Program-made: the position numbers and the translations under genes
Assembly (NCBI RefSeq): GCF_025370785.1
Contig: NZ_JAMXFA010000022.1
Location: 53,636-117,635 of the forward strand
Length of the DNA: 64,000 nucleotides
Direction of reading: 5' to 3'
Origin: Laspinema olomoucense D3b
GTDB taxonomy: Bacteria > Cyanobacteriota > Cyanobacteriia > Cyanobacteriales > Laspinemataceae
The notes under the pieces: generated by a model
Database searches by the model: none
What the model saw: only the letters and a program-made list of their open reading frames with translations
What the model was told of the DNA's origin: nothing
Shown: in pieces, positions 17,540 to 26,136 of the stretch
How the letters are laid out: each line of letters starts with the position of its first letter
Position numbering within the stretch: the first letter of the stretch is position 1

Positions 17540-19723
17540 GTGACTGGGAAATCTAAAGGTCTGAAGCGAACTGCACCCAAGGTCAAATCCACAACCGGAA
17601 GCAAACCCCCGAGTCCGGGGAAAGTCAACCCCGTGACCCTATTTCCACGGCGGTTGGCAGCAAGTACAGTAGAACTGGCGCTGATTGCCGTTAGCGCCCT
17701 AGTTCCCCTGTCTGTGGGATGGCACGCCACGCGGTATCTGAATGTGCAACCTGTCCCTCTGAATCCGGTTCTGGTGACCCTGGAACGTGCGATCGCCCGG
17801 ACTCTGGCACTGCCCCCAACTTGTCCCCCTCTCCAAAGACGTCGCTGCACCCGTCTGGTCCCTCCCCTTGTCAATTTCCTCTGGACAATTGGCCCGATCG
17901 CCGCCTTGAGCGTCAGTATTTGGCAATTATATCTACTCGGACTCACGGGTCAGACTTTACCCAAGCGCTGGTTGCGCCTCCAGGTGGTGACGGATTCGGG
18001 AAAAGCGCCCGGTTTTGGGCGTGCCCTGTTGCGAGAGGCTGTAGGCCGTTGGGGAGTCACCCTCACCAGCGCCTATGTAATCTGGCTCATCACAGGCGCT
18101 GTACCGGACTTAGTAATTTTGGGACTGACGACGGCCTTAATGGTAGTCTTTGATGGACTCTGGAGTTACTTTGATCCCAAGTCCCGCACCCTCCACGATC
18201 GCCTCGCCGGAACGTGGGTCCGCAGTAGCCGACACAGCGTTTCGGGACTTAGTAGAAACATGAACAGCAGCAACTCAAAACAGGTGGGAATTCAATTAGA
18301 GACAGGCGGGCCCATTGAACGGATGCCCGAATCAAAACCCGGGGTAGATCAGTGGTGGAATGGGATTCACCTTCACAAGAGCGCGAAAAAAGCCTTGGCA
18401 TTGGCCGTGGGTCTAGCTGCAATTTTGGGAACCTTCCTCACGACTCAACTTTATATCCAATCTCAAGAAAATGCCCGGACTCAGGCAGCGCGAGATCAGG
18501 AAAAGTTTCTCACTTGGGTCCGCCAATTTGCACCGGATGAGCGTCAAGGTGCGATTCTCGGATTGGCCAGTTTCGAGAATCCCGAGGCCCAGTACCAAAT
18601 TTTAGCGGATATGCTGGCCCTGGAAACGGAGGCGGCTCAACTGGATGTGTTGCAACAAGCTTTAGTCAGCAGTGGAGGGCGATCGCTCCCCTATTTGCAA
18701 AGATTAAATCAAGCCACCCGCACAGACCTGGATTCCCTGCGTTATAGCACCAATGAGGAGCAGATTGAAGTGGTGCAACTGCGACTCCAAGCCACCCAAC
18801 GGGCGATCGCCAAACTCCTCCAACTTTATAGCACCGAGTTCGACTCTCTCGATCTCAGCCGCACTCATTTGGGGCAGATTACCACAGAAGCAGCGCCCTT
18901 CACCTTGGTGTTAGAAAAAACTGACTTATCCGGAATTCGATTTCGGGGCGCTATTTTAAGCCATGCCAGTTTTAAAAGCAGTCAATTTTCCAGTCCTGGA
19001 CCCGATCGCCGTTTCGGAACTGTGGATGACCAAAAAGCCGACTTGACTGCCAGCATCCTCACGGATGCGGACTTTACCGGGGCATTTCTGAGTCATGTTA
19101 TCCTAGCCTATAGCAATCTCAGTCGTGCCAAACTGGATCGGGCCAACCTCTCCAAGGCTCAACTCACCGGGGCCAACCTCAGCAGCACCCAGGCGATCGG
19201 GGCAGATTTGCTGCAAGCGGACCTCACGAATGCTACCCTGGTGGGTGCTCATTTAGCCTCCGCGAACTTAACCGGCATTCTCGCCATCGGTGCGCGGTTC
19301 CCCCGGGTGGTGGCAACCGGCGCGACCCTAGCAAAGGCGGACTTAACGCGATCGGACTGGCAGGGGGCAGATTTGAGTCGGGCGAATTTCACCGAGTCTA
19401 ATCTCCAAAATGCCAACTTGAGTGGGACGAAACTAGCAGGTGGGAATTTGAGTTTTGCTCAATTACAAAATGCCAACTTCCACCAAACCGATCTCACCTC
19501 GGTGAATTTTCAAGGGGCGAATGTGGAAGGGGCGGATTTCCAAGGGGCCGTGTTTTTCAAACCCAAAACCCAAACGGGCGATCGCCTGATGCAATCCTCC
19601 GACCCCACCCCATCCGGATTTTTGCGGGGGGTTGATTTTAGCAAAGCCCGAAATTTAGATGATAAACAAATTGTTTATATCTGCGCCCAAGGGGGGATTT
19701 ATCCCCTTTGTTCCCAACCTTAA
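17540..19723 (+). CDS. RDD membrane domain plus pentapeptide repeat protein
   Basis: A 727-residue fusion with a GTG start at 17540. Residues about 30-235 are an RDD-type membrane domain with several helices (RRLAASTVELAL..., HDRLAGTWV). A transmembrane anchor lies near 278-300, then a helical linker to about 430. Residues about 440-690 are pentapeptide repeats of A(D/N)LXX type (LDRANLSKAQLTGANL), forming a right-handed quadrilateral beta helix. The C-terminus carries two Cys (YICAQGGIYPLC). Function is unknown. The beta helix usually serves as a protein-binding surface. It is cotranscribed with the small membrane protein upstream and followed by a terminator. Confidence 0.8.
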   Translation: MTGKSKGLKRTAPKVKSTTGSKPPSPGKVNPVTLFPRRLAASTVELALIAVSALVPLSVGWHATRYLNVQPVPLNPVLVTLERAIARTLALPPTCPPLQRRRCTRLVPPLVNFLWTIGPIAALSVSIWQLYLLGLTGQTLPKRWLRLQVVTDSGKAPGFGRALLREAVGRWGVTLTSAYVIWLITGAVPDLVILGLTTALMVVFDGLWSYFDPKSRTLHDRLAGTWVRSSRHSVSGLSRNMNSSNSKQVGIQLETGGPIERMPESKPGVDQWWNGIHLHKSAKKALALAVGLAAILGTFLTTQLYIQSQENARTQAARDQEKFLTWVRQFAPDERQGAILGLASFENPEAQYQILADMLALETEAAQLDVLQQALVSSGGRSLPYLQRLNQATRTDLDSLRYSTNEEQIEVVQLRLQATQRAIAKLLQLYSTEFDSLDLSRTHLGQITTEAAPFTLVLEKTDLSGIRFRGAILSHASFKSSQFSSPGPDRRFGTVDDQKADLTASILTDADFTGAFLSHVILAYSNLSRAKLDRANLSKAQLTGANLSSTQAIGADLLQADLTNATLVGAHLASANLTGILAIGARFPRVVATGATLAKADLTRSDWQGADLSRANFTESNLQNANLSGTKLAGGNLSFAQLQNANFHQTDLTSVNFQGANVEGADFQGAVFFKPKTQTGDRLMQSSDPTPSGFLRGVDFSKARNLDDKQIVYICAQGGIYPLCSQP

Positions 19724-19778
19724 GGGGTTGTTTCTCCCCAGGGCCTTGGTCCCGCAGGCAATCCACCAGAAACCGGGT

Positions 19779-19802
19779 TTGGGGTTTTCAACCCCAATTT
19801 TT
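19779..19802 (+). terminator. Intrinsic terminator after the RDD-pentapeptide gene
   Basis: TTGGGGTT (19779-19786) pairs with AACCCCAA (19790-19797), followed by TTTTT. Confidence 0.8.
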
Positions 19803-19972
19803 GAACCCAGTTAACCGGAGTTAACCTTTGAGTCACACCCTTGACTCCTCTGGGTTTTGCCATTCCCGAAGGGATAGGGAAACAGACTTCTAATGGTTCA
19901 TCGATTCAACTTAAGCTAGAATCGACGGAACATTGGAAGTATTTGTTTTTAGTGGGATAGAGGAGTAGGGAA

Positions 19973-20491
19973 ATGGAACGTCTGAAAAAAATTGCCTCAA
20001 CTTTGGGTGCTCTGTTGTTAGGGACAGGGGCGATCGCCAGCAGTTTAGCCTTGTCGAGTCAACCGGCATCGGCTCAAGCAGCTTATGGGAGTTATATTGG
20101 GATTGGTGGCTCGGCTGGAATCAGCGAACTCGACGGCGATCGGCAAAACTCTTTTTTACTAGCAGCACGCTATAAACTACTCCCCGTGCCAATTTCCTTA
20201 CGGGCTCAGGCCTTTTTTAGCGGAGATGGAACCGCCGTGGTCCCGACCATTTCCTACGACTATCCCCTCACCTGGCAAACTGATATTTACTTGGGTGCAG
20301 GTGCGGCCCTCACCACTGGGGATACCCCCGTGGGCCAAAAAGTTAGCTTTGCGATTCAACCCGGGGTAGATTTCGCCGTTCCCAATACCCGATTCATCGT
20401 CTTTGGGAATGCGGTGATTGCCCTAGATGCTTATGAGGATGAAAGCAAACCTGCCGTCTCTGTCCAAGGCGGCGTCGGTTTACGATTTTAA
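19973..20491 (+). CDS. Exported outer-membrane beta-barrel-like protein
   Basis: A 172-residue protein with a clear Sec signal peptide: basic start MERLKKIAS, hydrophobic core, and cleavage likely after PASAQA. The mature part alternates glycine- and aromatic-rich strands (YGSYIGIGGSAGISELDGD, TDIYLGAGAALTTGD) and ends in Phe (VGLRF), both typical of outer-membrane barrels. It is small for a porin, and family assignment is not possible from sequence alone. GAGGAG lies about ten bases upstream of the ATG. A perfect 11-bp hairpin follows the gene. Confidence 0.75.
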   Translation: MERLKKIASTLGALLLGTGAIASSLALSSQPASAQAAYGSYIGIGGSAGISELDGDRQNSFLLAARYKLLPVPISLRAQAFFSGDGTAVVPTISYDYPLTWQTDIYLGAGAALTTGDTPVGQKVSFAIQPGVDFAVPNTRFIVFGNAVIALDAYEDESKPAVSVQGGVGLRF

Positions 20492-20509
20492 GACGGGCAG
20501 ATAGGTGCA

Positions 20510-20544
20510 GTGTTTAGAGAAGTGTCCAGCAAGTCTCTAAACAC
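20510..20544. terminator. Hairpin between convergent genes
   Basis: GTGTTTAGAGA (20510-20520) pairs perfectly with TCTCTAAACAC (20534-20544). It lies between the barrel gene and lepB, which converge. There is no T-run on either side, so termination is likely but not certain. Confidence 0.6.
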
Positions 20545-20558
20545 TCCCCTGGGCGGAT

Positions 20559-22034
20559 TTACCTCAAGGGTCCGATCCGGTCTGGGGGCCAGTAGATTTT
20601 ATACGCCTTGCCGATAATATGATTTCTGGGGACATATCCCCAAACGTGAGAATCAAAGCTATTGTTGCGATTATCGCCTAACACAAAATAACTATCTGCG
20701 GGGACTATCTGCGGGTCTAAATTGTACTGGGCAGGGCCAACAACATAGTCCTCGGAAAGGGGTTCATTGTTGATATAGATAATCCCATCTTTGAGTCGGA
20801 TTACATCTAAAGGCATCCCAATGGTGCGTTTGATAAATAAATCTCCAGCATTCGGGTCAAGGGTTTTGGCGAATTCGGGAGCACGAAATACCACCAAATC
20901 CCCCTTTTGTGGAGGACGCCCCCGAGATTTGAAAGCAAGGATTTGGTCCCCGGAACGGAGAGTCGGAACCATGGAATCACTGGGAATTGTAAACCGTTGG
21001 ACAAAATCATGTTCGACCCAAGCGGGAATCAAAATACTGGTGAGCTTGAAGGCTACAATTAAAATCACAATCATCACAATCGGGTCATGGGAATGGAGGG
21101 CCGATCGCGGACAGGAAAAATAAGCATGGTAACAGGCGATCGCATACAGTAAAGGCGGAACCAGCAACCATCCCGGATGAAATCGGGCAATATTAGAGGC
21201 GACAATTAGACTAATCATCAAGACTGCGCCTAGCCCGACGTTTTTTAAATACAGATGGCCCAGTCCGGGTAACAGTTGGGATAAAAATACTGCAACCCAA
21301 GGATTATTTTTATTTCTTTTATTCTTAAGAACCCTTTCTAGTCGCAAAAAAGATAGGTTTTTAAAACATCGATGAGCATCTATAATATTGACCAAATAAA
21401 TGCCAAGAATTGGGAAAACTAATCCCAAACTGGTGAGGGTGTTTCCCTGGGGACTATAGAAGGCCGAAACTGCCACGGCAATTAAGACGGCTTCAATTAA
21501 AATAATTCCCAACCCTCGGAAAATTTTTCCCGCATAAATCTGCCCCAGACCCGGAAACAGGGCGGATAAGTTAACCGCTAACCACGGGTCTTTTTGCAGC
21601 TTGGCCCTGCGCGATCGCCTGGGTTGTATGCCAGTTGAGGAGGGACGAGGGGTGACTCGGGACAATGCCAGTGCCAGGGTATCGGTGTTGTCCTCATTTT
21701 GCTGTTTGCGCCGTCGGGGGGCGACGGTTCGCACATCAGTTCCATTCCCTAGGGCAAATTCCTCACTCCAAATCACTGAGCGATCGCGATTTTTGCCCAA
21801 AATCCGGACCCGGGCGACTGCGGGAATTCTCAGTTTCATCAGCAGTTCCCGAATTGCAGCAACGCAGCGTTGCCGATGTTTGGGAGTCGGCGCTTGCACA
21901 CTCACGGACAGTAAACCCTGATGCAAGCGCACCTGAGCTCTCATGCCGTGGGGGGTTAAACACTCATCAATCAAGGCGGCGATCGCCCGTAGATCGCCTT
22001 GTTTCGCTTGTGCTTGTAGCTTTGCCGGTGTCAT
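20559..22034 (-). CDS. lepB: Signal peptidase I with long N-terminal membrane extension
   Basis: The C-terminal ~180 residues are a complete type I signal peptidase: IPSDSMVPTL with the nucleophile Ser, FIKRTIGMP with the general-base Lys, then GDNRNNSFDSHVWGYV. It cleaves signal peptides of exported proteins. The N-terminal ~310 residues are unusual. A small MRAQVRLHQGLLSVSVQ domain is followed by two copies of a membrane motif (NLSALFPGLGQIYAGK, FLSQLLPGLGHLYLKN) typical of TM2/DUF5683 proteins, plus further helices. I chose ATG 22034 (MTPAKLQAQ), giving 491 residues, rather than the start ten codons upstream. Ordinary cyanobacterial LepB is about 200 residues, so this is a paralogue with added domains. 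Confidence 0.85.
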   Translation of the reverse strand: MTPAKLQAQAKQGDLRAIAALIDECLTPHGMRAQVRLHQGLLSVSVQAPTPKHRQRCVAAIRELLMKLRIPAVARVRILGKNRDRSVIWSEEFALGNGTDVRTVAPRRRKQQNEDNTDTLALALSRVTPRPSSTGIQPRRSRRAKLQKDPWLAVNLSALFPGLGQIYAGKIFRGLGIILIEAVLIAVAVSAFYSPQGNTLTSLGLVFPILGIYLVNIIDAHRCFKNLSFLRLERVLKNKRNKNNPWVAVFLSQLLPGLGHLYLKNVGLGAVLMISLIVASNIARFHPGWLLVPPLLYAIACYHAYFSCPRSALHSHDPIVMIVILIVAFKLTSILIPAWVEHDFVQRFTIPSDSMVPTLRSGDQILAFKSRGRPPQKGDLVVFRAPEFAKTLDPNAGDLFIKRTIGMPLDVIRLKDGIIYINNEPLSEDYVVGPAQYNLDPQIVPADSYFVLGDNRNNSFDSHVWGYVPRNHIIGKAYKIYWPPDRIGPLR

Positions 22035-22149
22035 GACCCTATTCCCCAAAATCCGGTACAGCACAAATCACCGCAACACTCAACCCTCGCCCCGTTGAGA
22101 GTTGGTTTGTCTGGAATATCGCCCAGTGTTGGGTGATAAGACTTCTTGC

Positions 22150-22200
22150 CAAAGTCCGGATTGATCCCCCCAATCCCCTTGTTAAGGGGGGCTTGAGAGA
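22150..22200. repeat. Dispersed C/G palindrome, inverted copy
   Basis: tccggattgatccccccaat...ccccttgttaaggggggctt is the reverse orientation of the element at 1-230 and 5010-5045. It lies between lepB and the SDR gene. Confidence 0.7.
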
Positions 22201-22287
22201 ATTCTGCCAGAAGTTTATAGTTAACCCGTCACCATGAGTCGTAGATTGCATCTGTAGTCTATCCTTCACGCGCATCTTTAATTTAGT

Positions 22288-23061
22288 TTAACGTCGCCGA
22301 TGAACGAGGGTAGCATTGGCCTGATCCACTGGCACTACCAACATTTCGCTAATATTTACATGGGGGGGTCGAGTGACCGAAAAAAGCACTAAATCGGCAA
22401 TATCTTCCCCGGTGAGGGGGGTTAAATCTTGATATACCTTTTCAGCGCGATCGCAGTCGCCATGAAAGCGCACGAGACTAAATTCCGTTTCCACTAAACC
22501 CGGTTCGATTTCCGTCACCCGCACTGGAGTCCCGATTAAATCTTGCTTCAACCCGTCGGAAATCGCCCTTACTGCCGCTTTTGAGGCACAGTACACATTC
22601 CCCCCCGGATAGGCGACTCGACCGGCGATCGAGCCAATATTCACCACATGACCGGATTGCCGTTCCACCATCTGGGGCACCACCGCCCGAGTCACATATA
22701 GCAATCCCTTGACATTGGTATCTAGCATTTCTTCCCAGTCATCGATATTGCCTTCATGGAGTTTGGATAATCCCCGACTCAAACCCGCATTATTGACTAA
22801 AATATCAATCCGATTCCAAGGGTCCGGAAGATGATTCAGAGTAGCGTCAACCGCTTGGCGATCGCAGACATCTAACCCCAAAACATGAGTCTGAATGTGA
22901 TACTGTTGCGCCAGTTGAGTGCCTAACTCCTGCACCCGTTCCAAACGCCGCGCCGCCAAAATCAAATCTGCACCCGCCTGGGCCAACAATTGGGCGCAAG
23001 CGGCCCCAATTCCACTACTTGCACCCGTAATCAAAACAATTTTACCCTTGAGAGACACCAT
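22288..23061 (-). CDS. SDR oxidoreductase, YdfG-type
   Basis: A 257-residue classical short-chain dehydrogenase. It has the TGASSGIG cofactor motif at residues 13-20, NNAG, the active-site Ser in NIGSIAGR, and YCASK (Tyr-x-x-x-Lys). The AARR motif after beta-2 suggests NADP(H). The C-terminal segment (DLTPLTGEDIADLVLF, PPHVNISEMLVVP) is typical of the YdfG/serine-3-hydroxy acid dehydrogenase branch. The substrate is not predictable. It lies 8 bp after the NrdG-like gene on the same strand and is probably cotranscribed with it. Confidence 0.88.
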   Translation of the reverse strand: MVSLKGKIVLITGASSGIGAACAQLLAQAGADLILAARRLERVQELGTQLAQQYHIQTHVLGLDVCDRQAVDATLNHLPDPWNRIDILVNNAGLSRGLSKLHEGNIDDWEEMLDTNVKGLLYVTRAVVPQMVERQSGHVVNIGSIAGRVAYPGGNVYCASKAAVRAISDGLKQDLIGTPVRVTEIEPGLVETEFSLVRFHGDCDRAEKVYQDLTPLTGEDIADLVLFSVTRPPHVNISEMLVVPVDQANATLVHRRR

Positions 23062-23069
23062 AATCCTTG

Positions 23070-23699
23070 CTATAAACTCTTATCAATGGCCTGTTTAAAG
23101 GTATCAGAGAAATGGCGAGGCGGTACACCCACCATCAAAGCGGAATCATTTCTCAGGTGAATTTCCACATCGCGCCGACGAGAGGAAAAAGCACTCGCTT
23201 CCGCTAACAACCTAGGGGTGAGAAAATGCACCTGTTGATTGCCCGAACCGCGCCACCCTTGGTTATCGTTAAGTTCTGGAATATACAGTCCATCAATTAA
23301 CACATCAATTTGGGACAGGACTCGGGCGATCGCCGGGTCGGATTTCGCCTGTAACTGTTCTAAGGTAAACCCGGTATAGCAGATAATCGAACAATCCATC
23401 TCTGCCAAAAGTTCAAATAATTCACTGAGTGCCTGTGCCTGTAACATCGGTTCTCCCCCGGAAACCGTTAACCCTTCTGTTCCCGGGACGGATAAAATTG
23501 TTTCCGCCAAGCGTCGCGGTTCCACCCAAGTCCCGGATACCTGGGGAATCCAATCCGGAGAGATACAACCGGAACAGTTAAAACAACAGCCTTGCACCCA
23601 AATGGCAAACCGTTGACCCGGACCGAGAGTGCGGGTGATGGGACAAAGTTCTGCTAAGTTCAGTAAGGTCATTGGGTTAGGGTTGGGGGTATGGTCCAT
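23070..23699 (-). CDS. NrdG-like radical-SAM activating protein
   Basis: About 209 residues. The radical-SAM cluster motif CXXXCXXC is present as C-CFN-C-SG-C in QGCCFNCSGC. The NrdG-like GGEPM and LNLAELCPIT segments are also present. In the family, such proteins transfer a glycyl radical to anaerobic ribonucleotide reductase NrdD or carry out related chemistry. No NrdD is in the window, and cyanobacteria often carry this gene alone, so the partner is uncertain. The start is ambiguous: TTG 23705, ATG 23699 and ATG 23672 are all in frame, and I use 23699. It is the first gene of an operon with the SDR. Confidence 0.75.
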   Translation of the reverse strand: MDHTPNPNPMTLLNLAELCPITRTLGPGQRFAIWVQGCCFNCSGCISPDWIPQVSGTWVEPRRLAETILSVPGTEGLTVSGGEPMLQAQALSELFELLAEMDCSIICYTGFTLEQLQAKSDPAIARVLSQIDVLIDGLYIPELNDNQGWRGSGNQQVHFLTPRLLAEASAFSSRRRDVEIHLRNDSALMVGVPPRHFSDTFKQAIDKSL

Positions 23700-23756
23700 T
23701 GTCAAGAGTAACCAATTTCCCGTATTTTTGGGATGGAACTCAAAGGGAGTAGAATC

Positions 23757-24398
23757 ATGGCAATTTATTTAGATTCAGCGATCGCCGCCGAGGCAGAACT
23801 GGCCCAAAAGATGGGCTGGGTCAAGGGAATCACCACCAATCCGACGTTATTGGCAACGAGTGAGTTATCTGCGGAAGATACGTTAAAAAAATTGGTTACC
23901 CTCACATCGGGGCCATTATTTTACCAACTTACGGCGTCGGATTTTCAGGGAATGGTCAGGGAAGGTCAAAAAGCGCGGGAACTTATTGGCGATCGCACTA
24001 TTTTAAAGGTTCCCGCCACCCCGGTTGGATTTGAAGTGGTCGCGCATCTATCTCCAGACATACCTTGTTCCGTTACGGCGATTTATAGTGCTGCCCAAGC
24101 TGCCGTCGCAAAGGAAGCGGGGGCAAAAATGGCGATCGCCTACGTCAACCGCGCCACCCGATTATTAGGGGATGGCATTGCTTTAGTGCGATCGATGGCA
24201 GATATTCTAAAAGGCAGTGACGTAGAAATTCTCGCCGCCAGCATTAAATCCCCAGAAGAAGCCGCCGCCGCCTTACAAGCCGGGGCCCATCACTTAACCT
24301 TACCCCTCGCCATGTTGAGAGCAATTTCCTCCCATGAACTCTCGCAACAAACTGTAGAAGAATTCAATCACAAAGGGAGAGGTTTAAGTTTGTCCTAA
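23757..24398 (+). CDS. Small transaldolase / fructose-6-phosphate aldolase family
   Basis: A 213-residue TIM-barrel protein of TalC/FsaA size. Landmarks are MAIYLDSA, GITTNPTLL (substrate loop) and TILKVPAT with the Schiff-base Lys at residue 84, corresponding to Lys85 of E. coli FsaA. It would transfer dihydroxyacetone units or cleave fructose 6-phosphate. Which of these cannot be told from sequence. I place the start at ATG 23757, preceded by AAAGGGAG. An in-frame ATG eight codons upstream is less likely. It is divergent from the radical-SAM gene and 58 bp away. Confidence 0.88.
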   Translation: MAIYLDSAIAAEAELAQKMGWVKGITTNPTLLATSELSAEDTLKKLVTLTSGPLFYQLTASDFQGMVREGQKARELIGDRTILKVPATPVGFEVVAHLSPDIPCSVTAIYSAAQAAVAKEAGAKMAIAYVNRATRLLGDGIALVRSMADILKGSDVEILAASIKSPEEAAAALQAGAHHLTLPLAMLRAISSHELSQQTVEEFNHKGRGLSLS

Positions 24399-24494
24399 TA
24401 GGCGACAAAATTGGTTTATAATAATAGGAGTGCACAGGCTTGGCTAACGCACTCCTATTTTCCATATCAGGGATATCCGCAATTAAACCGAATC

Positions 24495-25400
24495 ATGACC
24501 CGAACTGCTCATGACCAATTTGCTAAACAATATTTAGAGGAATTATTAGCATATCTGGGACAAGTCCAAACCAGTCGTGATGTTCCCAGCGAAGTGCGAC
24601 AAATCGACGTCTATTTCGTCCCCGCCGCCACCCCCTCCACTGCGCCAGAAACCCTGGGAGTTCTAGGACAAATGGCAGCGACAACGGGCTTATTTGAAGT
24701 GTTTAGAAACGCTCCCACCCCTGTGGAGATTAGAACCTGCAAACTCAAACTCTACTCCCTACAAGGGGACTTGCTGCGACAAGCGCGACGGGAAAAGAAC
24801 TCCCTGGGGGAATCGGACTTACCGCGACTCTGGGTGTTGTCCCCCTCTTGTTCCGAAAGACTGGTGAACGGATTTGGCGCACAACTCGATGAGTCCGGGA
24901 ACTGGCTACCCGGGATTTATTTTATGCCAGAATTTGAGAAGACAGCATTAGTGGCGATCGACCAACTCCCCGCCAACCTCAATACCCTATGGTTGCGAGT
25001 CTTAGGAAGAGGGGCCACCCAACAACAAGCCGTGAATGAGTTACTCTCTCTACCCCAGGGACATCCATTCCGGCGCAACCTGTTAGAAATTCTGTCAAAC
25101 TGGCGCATCAACGTACAACTCAGGCAAAATCAAGAGGAAGAAAATCCGGAGTTAATTATGAACTTATCACCAGCTTATTACCAGTGGCGAGAAGCCACCT
25201 TACAGGAGGGTCTCCAACGAGGAGTCCAACAAGAACGGAAGCAAAGGGTTCAAGAGCTTCTCAAGTTTCGATTTGGTTCGATTGATGAAGAACTCGCTTC
25301 CATTATCGAGGCATTATTACAGGTATCGGGTGAAGAATTAATTCCGTTGTTATTAACCCTTTCTCGGGAAGAGTTACTGCAACGCTTTGGCCGGTCCTAG
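24495..25400 (+). CDS. Rpn-like/DUF4351-type protein
   Basis: About 301 residues from ATG 24495 (MTRTAHDQFAKQYLEELL). It resembles a common cyanobacterial family of Rpn/PD-(D/E)XK-like proteins. The IDVYFVPA strand near residue 40 carries the conserved Asp, and the C-terminus (RVQELLKFRFGSIDEELASII) is DUF4351-like, as in the gene at 5152. The E-x-Q/K half of a nuclease site is not obvious, so activity is doubtful. An open frame upstream begins with TTG and overlaps a good -10 (TATAAT 24417-24422), so I treat it as leader. A perfect hairpin follows the gene. Confidence 0.65.
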   Translation: MTRTAHDQFAKQYLEELLAYLGQVQTSRDVPSEVRQIDVYFVPAATPSTAPETLGVLGQMAATTGLFEVFRNAPTPVEIRTCKLKLYSLQGDLLRQARREKNSLGESDLPRLWVLSPSCSERLVNGFGAQLDESGNWLPGIYFMPEFEKTALVAIDQLPANLNTLWLRVLGRGATQQQAVNELLSLPQGHPFRRNLLEILSNWRINVQLRQNQEEENPELIMNLSPAYYQWREATLQEGLQRGVQQERKQRVQELLKFRFGSIDEELASIIEALLQVSGEELIPLLLTLSREELLQRFGRS

Positions 25401-25406
25401 TTTCTT

Positions 25407-25440
25407 GATATGGAGTGGCATAATGATGCCACTCCATATC
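25407..25440. terminator. Perfect 15-bp hairpin between convergent genes
   Basis: GATATGGAGTGGCAT (25407-25421) pairs with ATGCCACTCCATATC (25426-25440) around a 4-nt loop. It lies between the Rpn-like gene and arfB, which converge. It probably acts in both directions, although no long T-run follows. Confidence 0.7.
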
Positions 25441-25496
25441 GCCTTTGAAAAAGAAATTTCCCCCAATGAATCTCGCCGCTGTTTTAAGCAGGATGA

Positions 25497-25910
25497 TTAA
25501 TCCATAACTGTCCGTCTCATCGCTTTAATCTGTCCGCGCTTCGTTTTACTGTCGAGGCGTTTGCGCTGAGAACTGCGAGTCGGTTTGCTTTTAAAGCGCT
25601 TTTTAGGCACAGCAACGGCACTTTTAATCAATTCTTGCAAGCGCAGCAAGGCTTCATTGCGGTTTTCTAACTGACTGCGAGATTCTTGAGCTTTGATAAT
25701 AATTACACCCTCTTGGGTAATCCGATGATCGCTGAGAGTCAATAGGCGATTTTTGTAGCGTTCCGGTAGGGAAGATGCTTTGATATCAAAACGCAAATGA
25801 ATCGCCGTTGCTACCTTATTTACATTTTGACCCCCGGCTCCTTGAGAACGAACTGCACTAATTTGAATTTCGTTTTCTAGGATACTGACGCTGTTAGAAA
25901 TTTGTAGCAT
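25497..25910 (-). CDS. arfB: Alternative ribosome-rescue factor ArfB (YaeJ)
   Basis: A 137-residue class I release-factor-like protein lacking stop-codon recognition domains. The catalytic GGQ is in RSQGAGGQNVNK (residues 21-32), and the C-terminal 40 residues are a strongly basic tail (KKRFKSKPTRSSQRKR) that enters the empty mRNA channel. It hydrolyses peptidyl-tRNA on stalled non-stop ribosomes. Length and layout are normal for the family. It is monocistronic. Confidence 0.93.
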   Translation of the reverse strand: MLQISNSVSILENEIQISAVRSQGAGGQNVNKVATAIHLRFDIKASSLPERYKNRLLTLSDHRITQEGVIIIKAQESRSQLENRNEALLRLQELIKSAVAVPKKRFKSKPTRSSQRKRLDSKTKRGQIKAMRRTVMD

Positions 25911-26136
25911 AATTTAGTAATAAAATGAGAATTTCACGGGGTTGGTTCAGCAACTTGTTAGAGAATTAGCATTTGACCGCGATTCTATTATAAACCATCC
26001 GGGAATGGGTGAGTGGGGGAAGATGCCTTATAAAAATAGCTCAGGGATAAGGGCTAATTTCCACCGAAACCCACTGCTTGTAGTAAAATGAGTCATTAAT
26101 TGCGAAATTCATAACCCAAATAATCATCAATTTATC

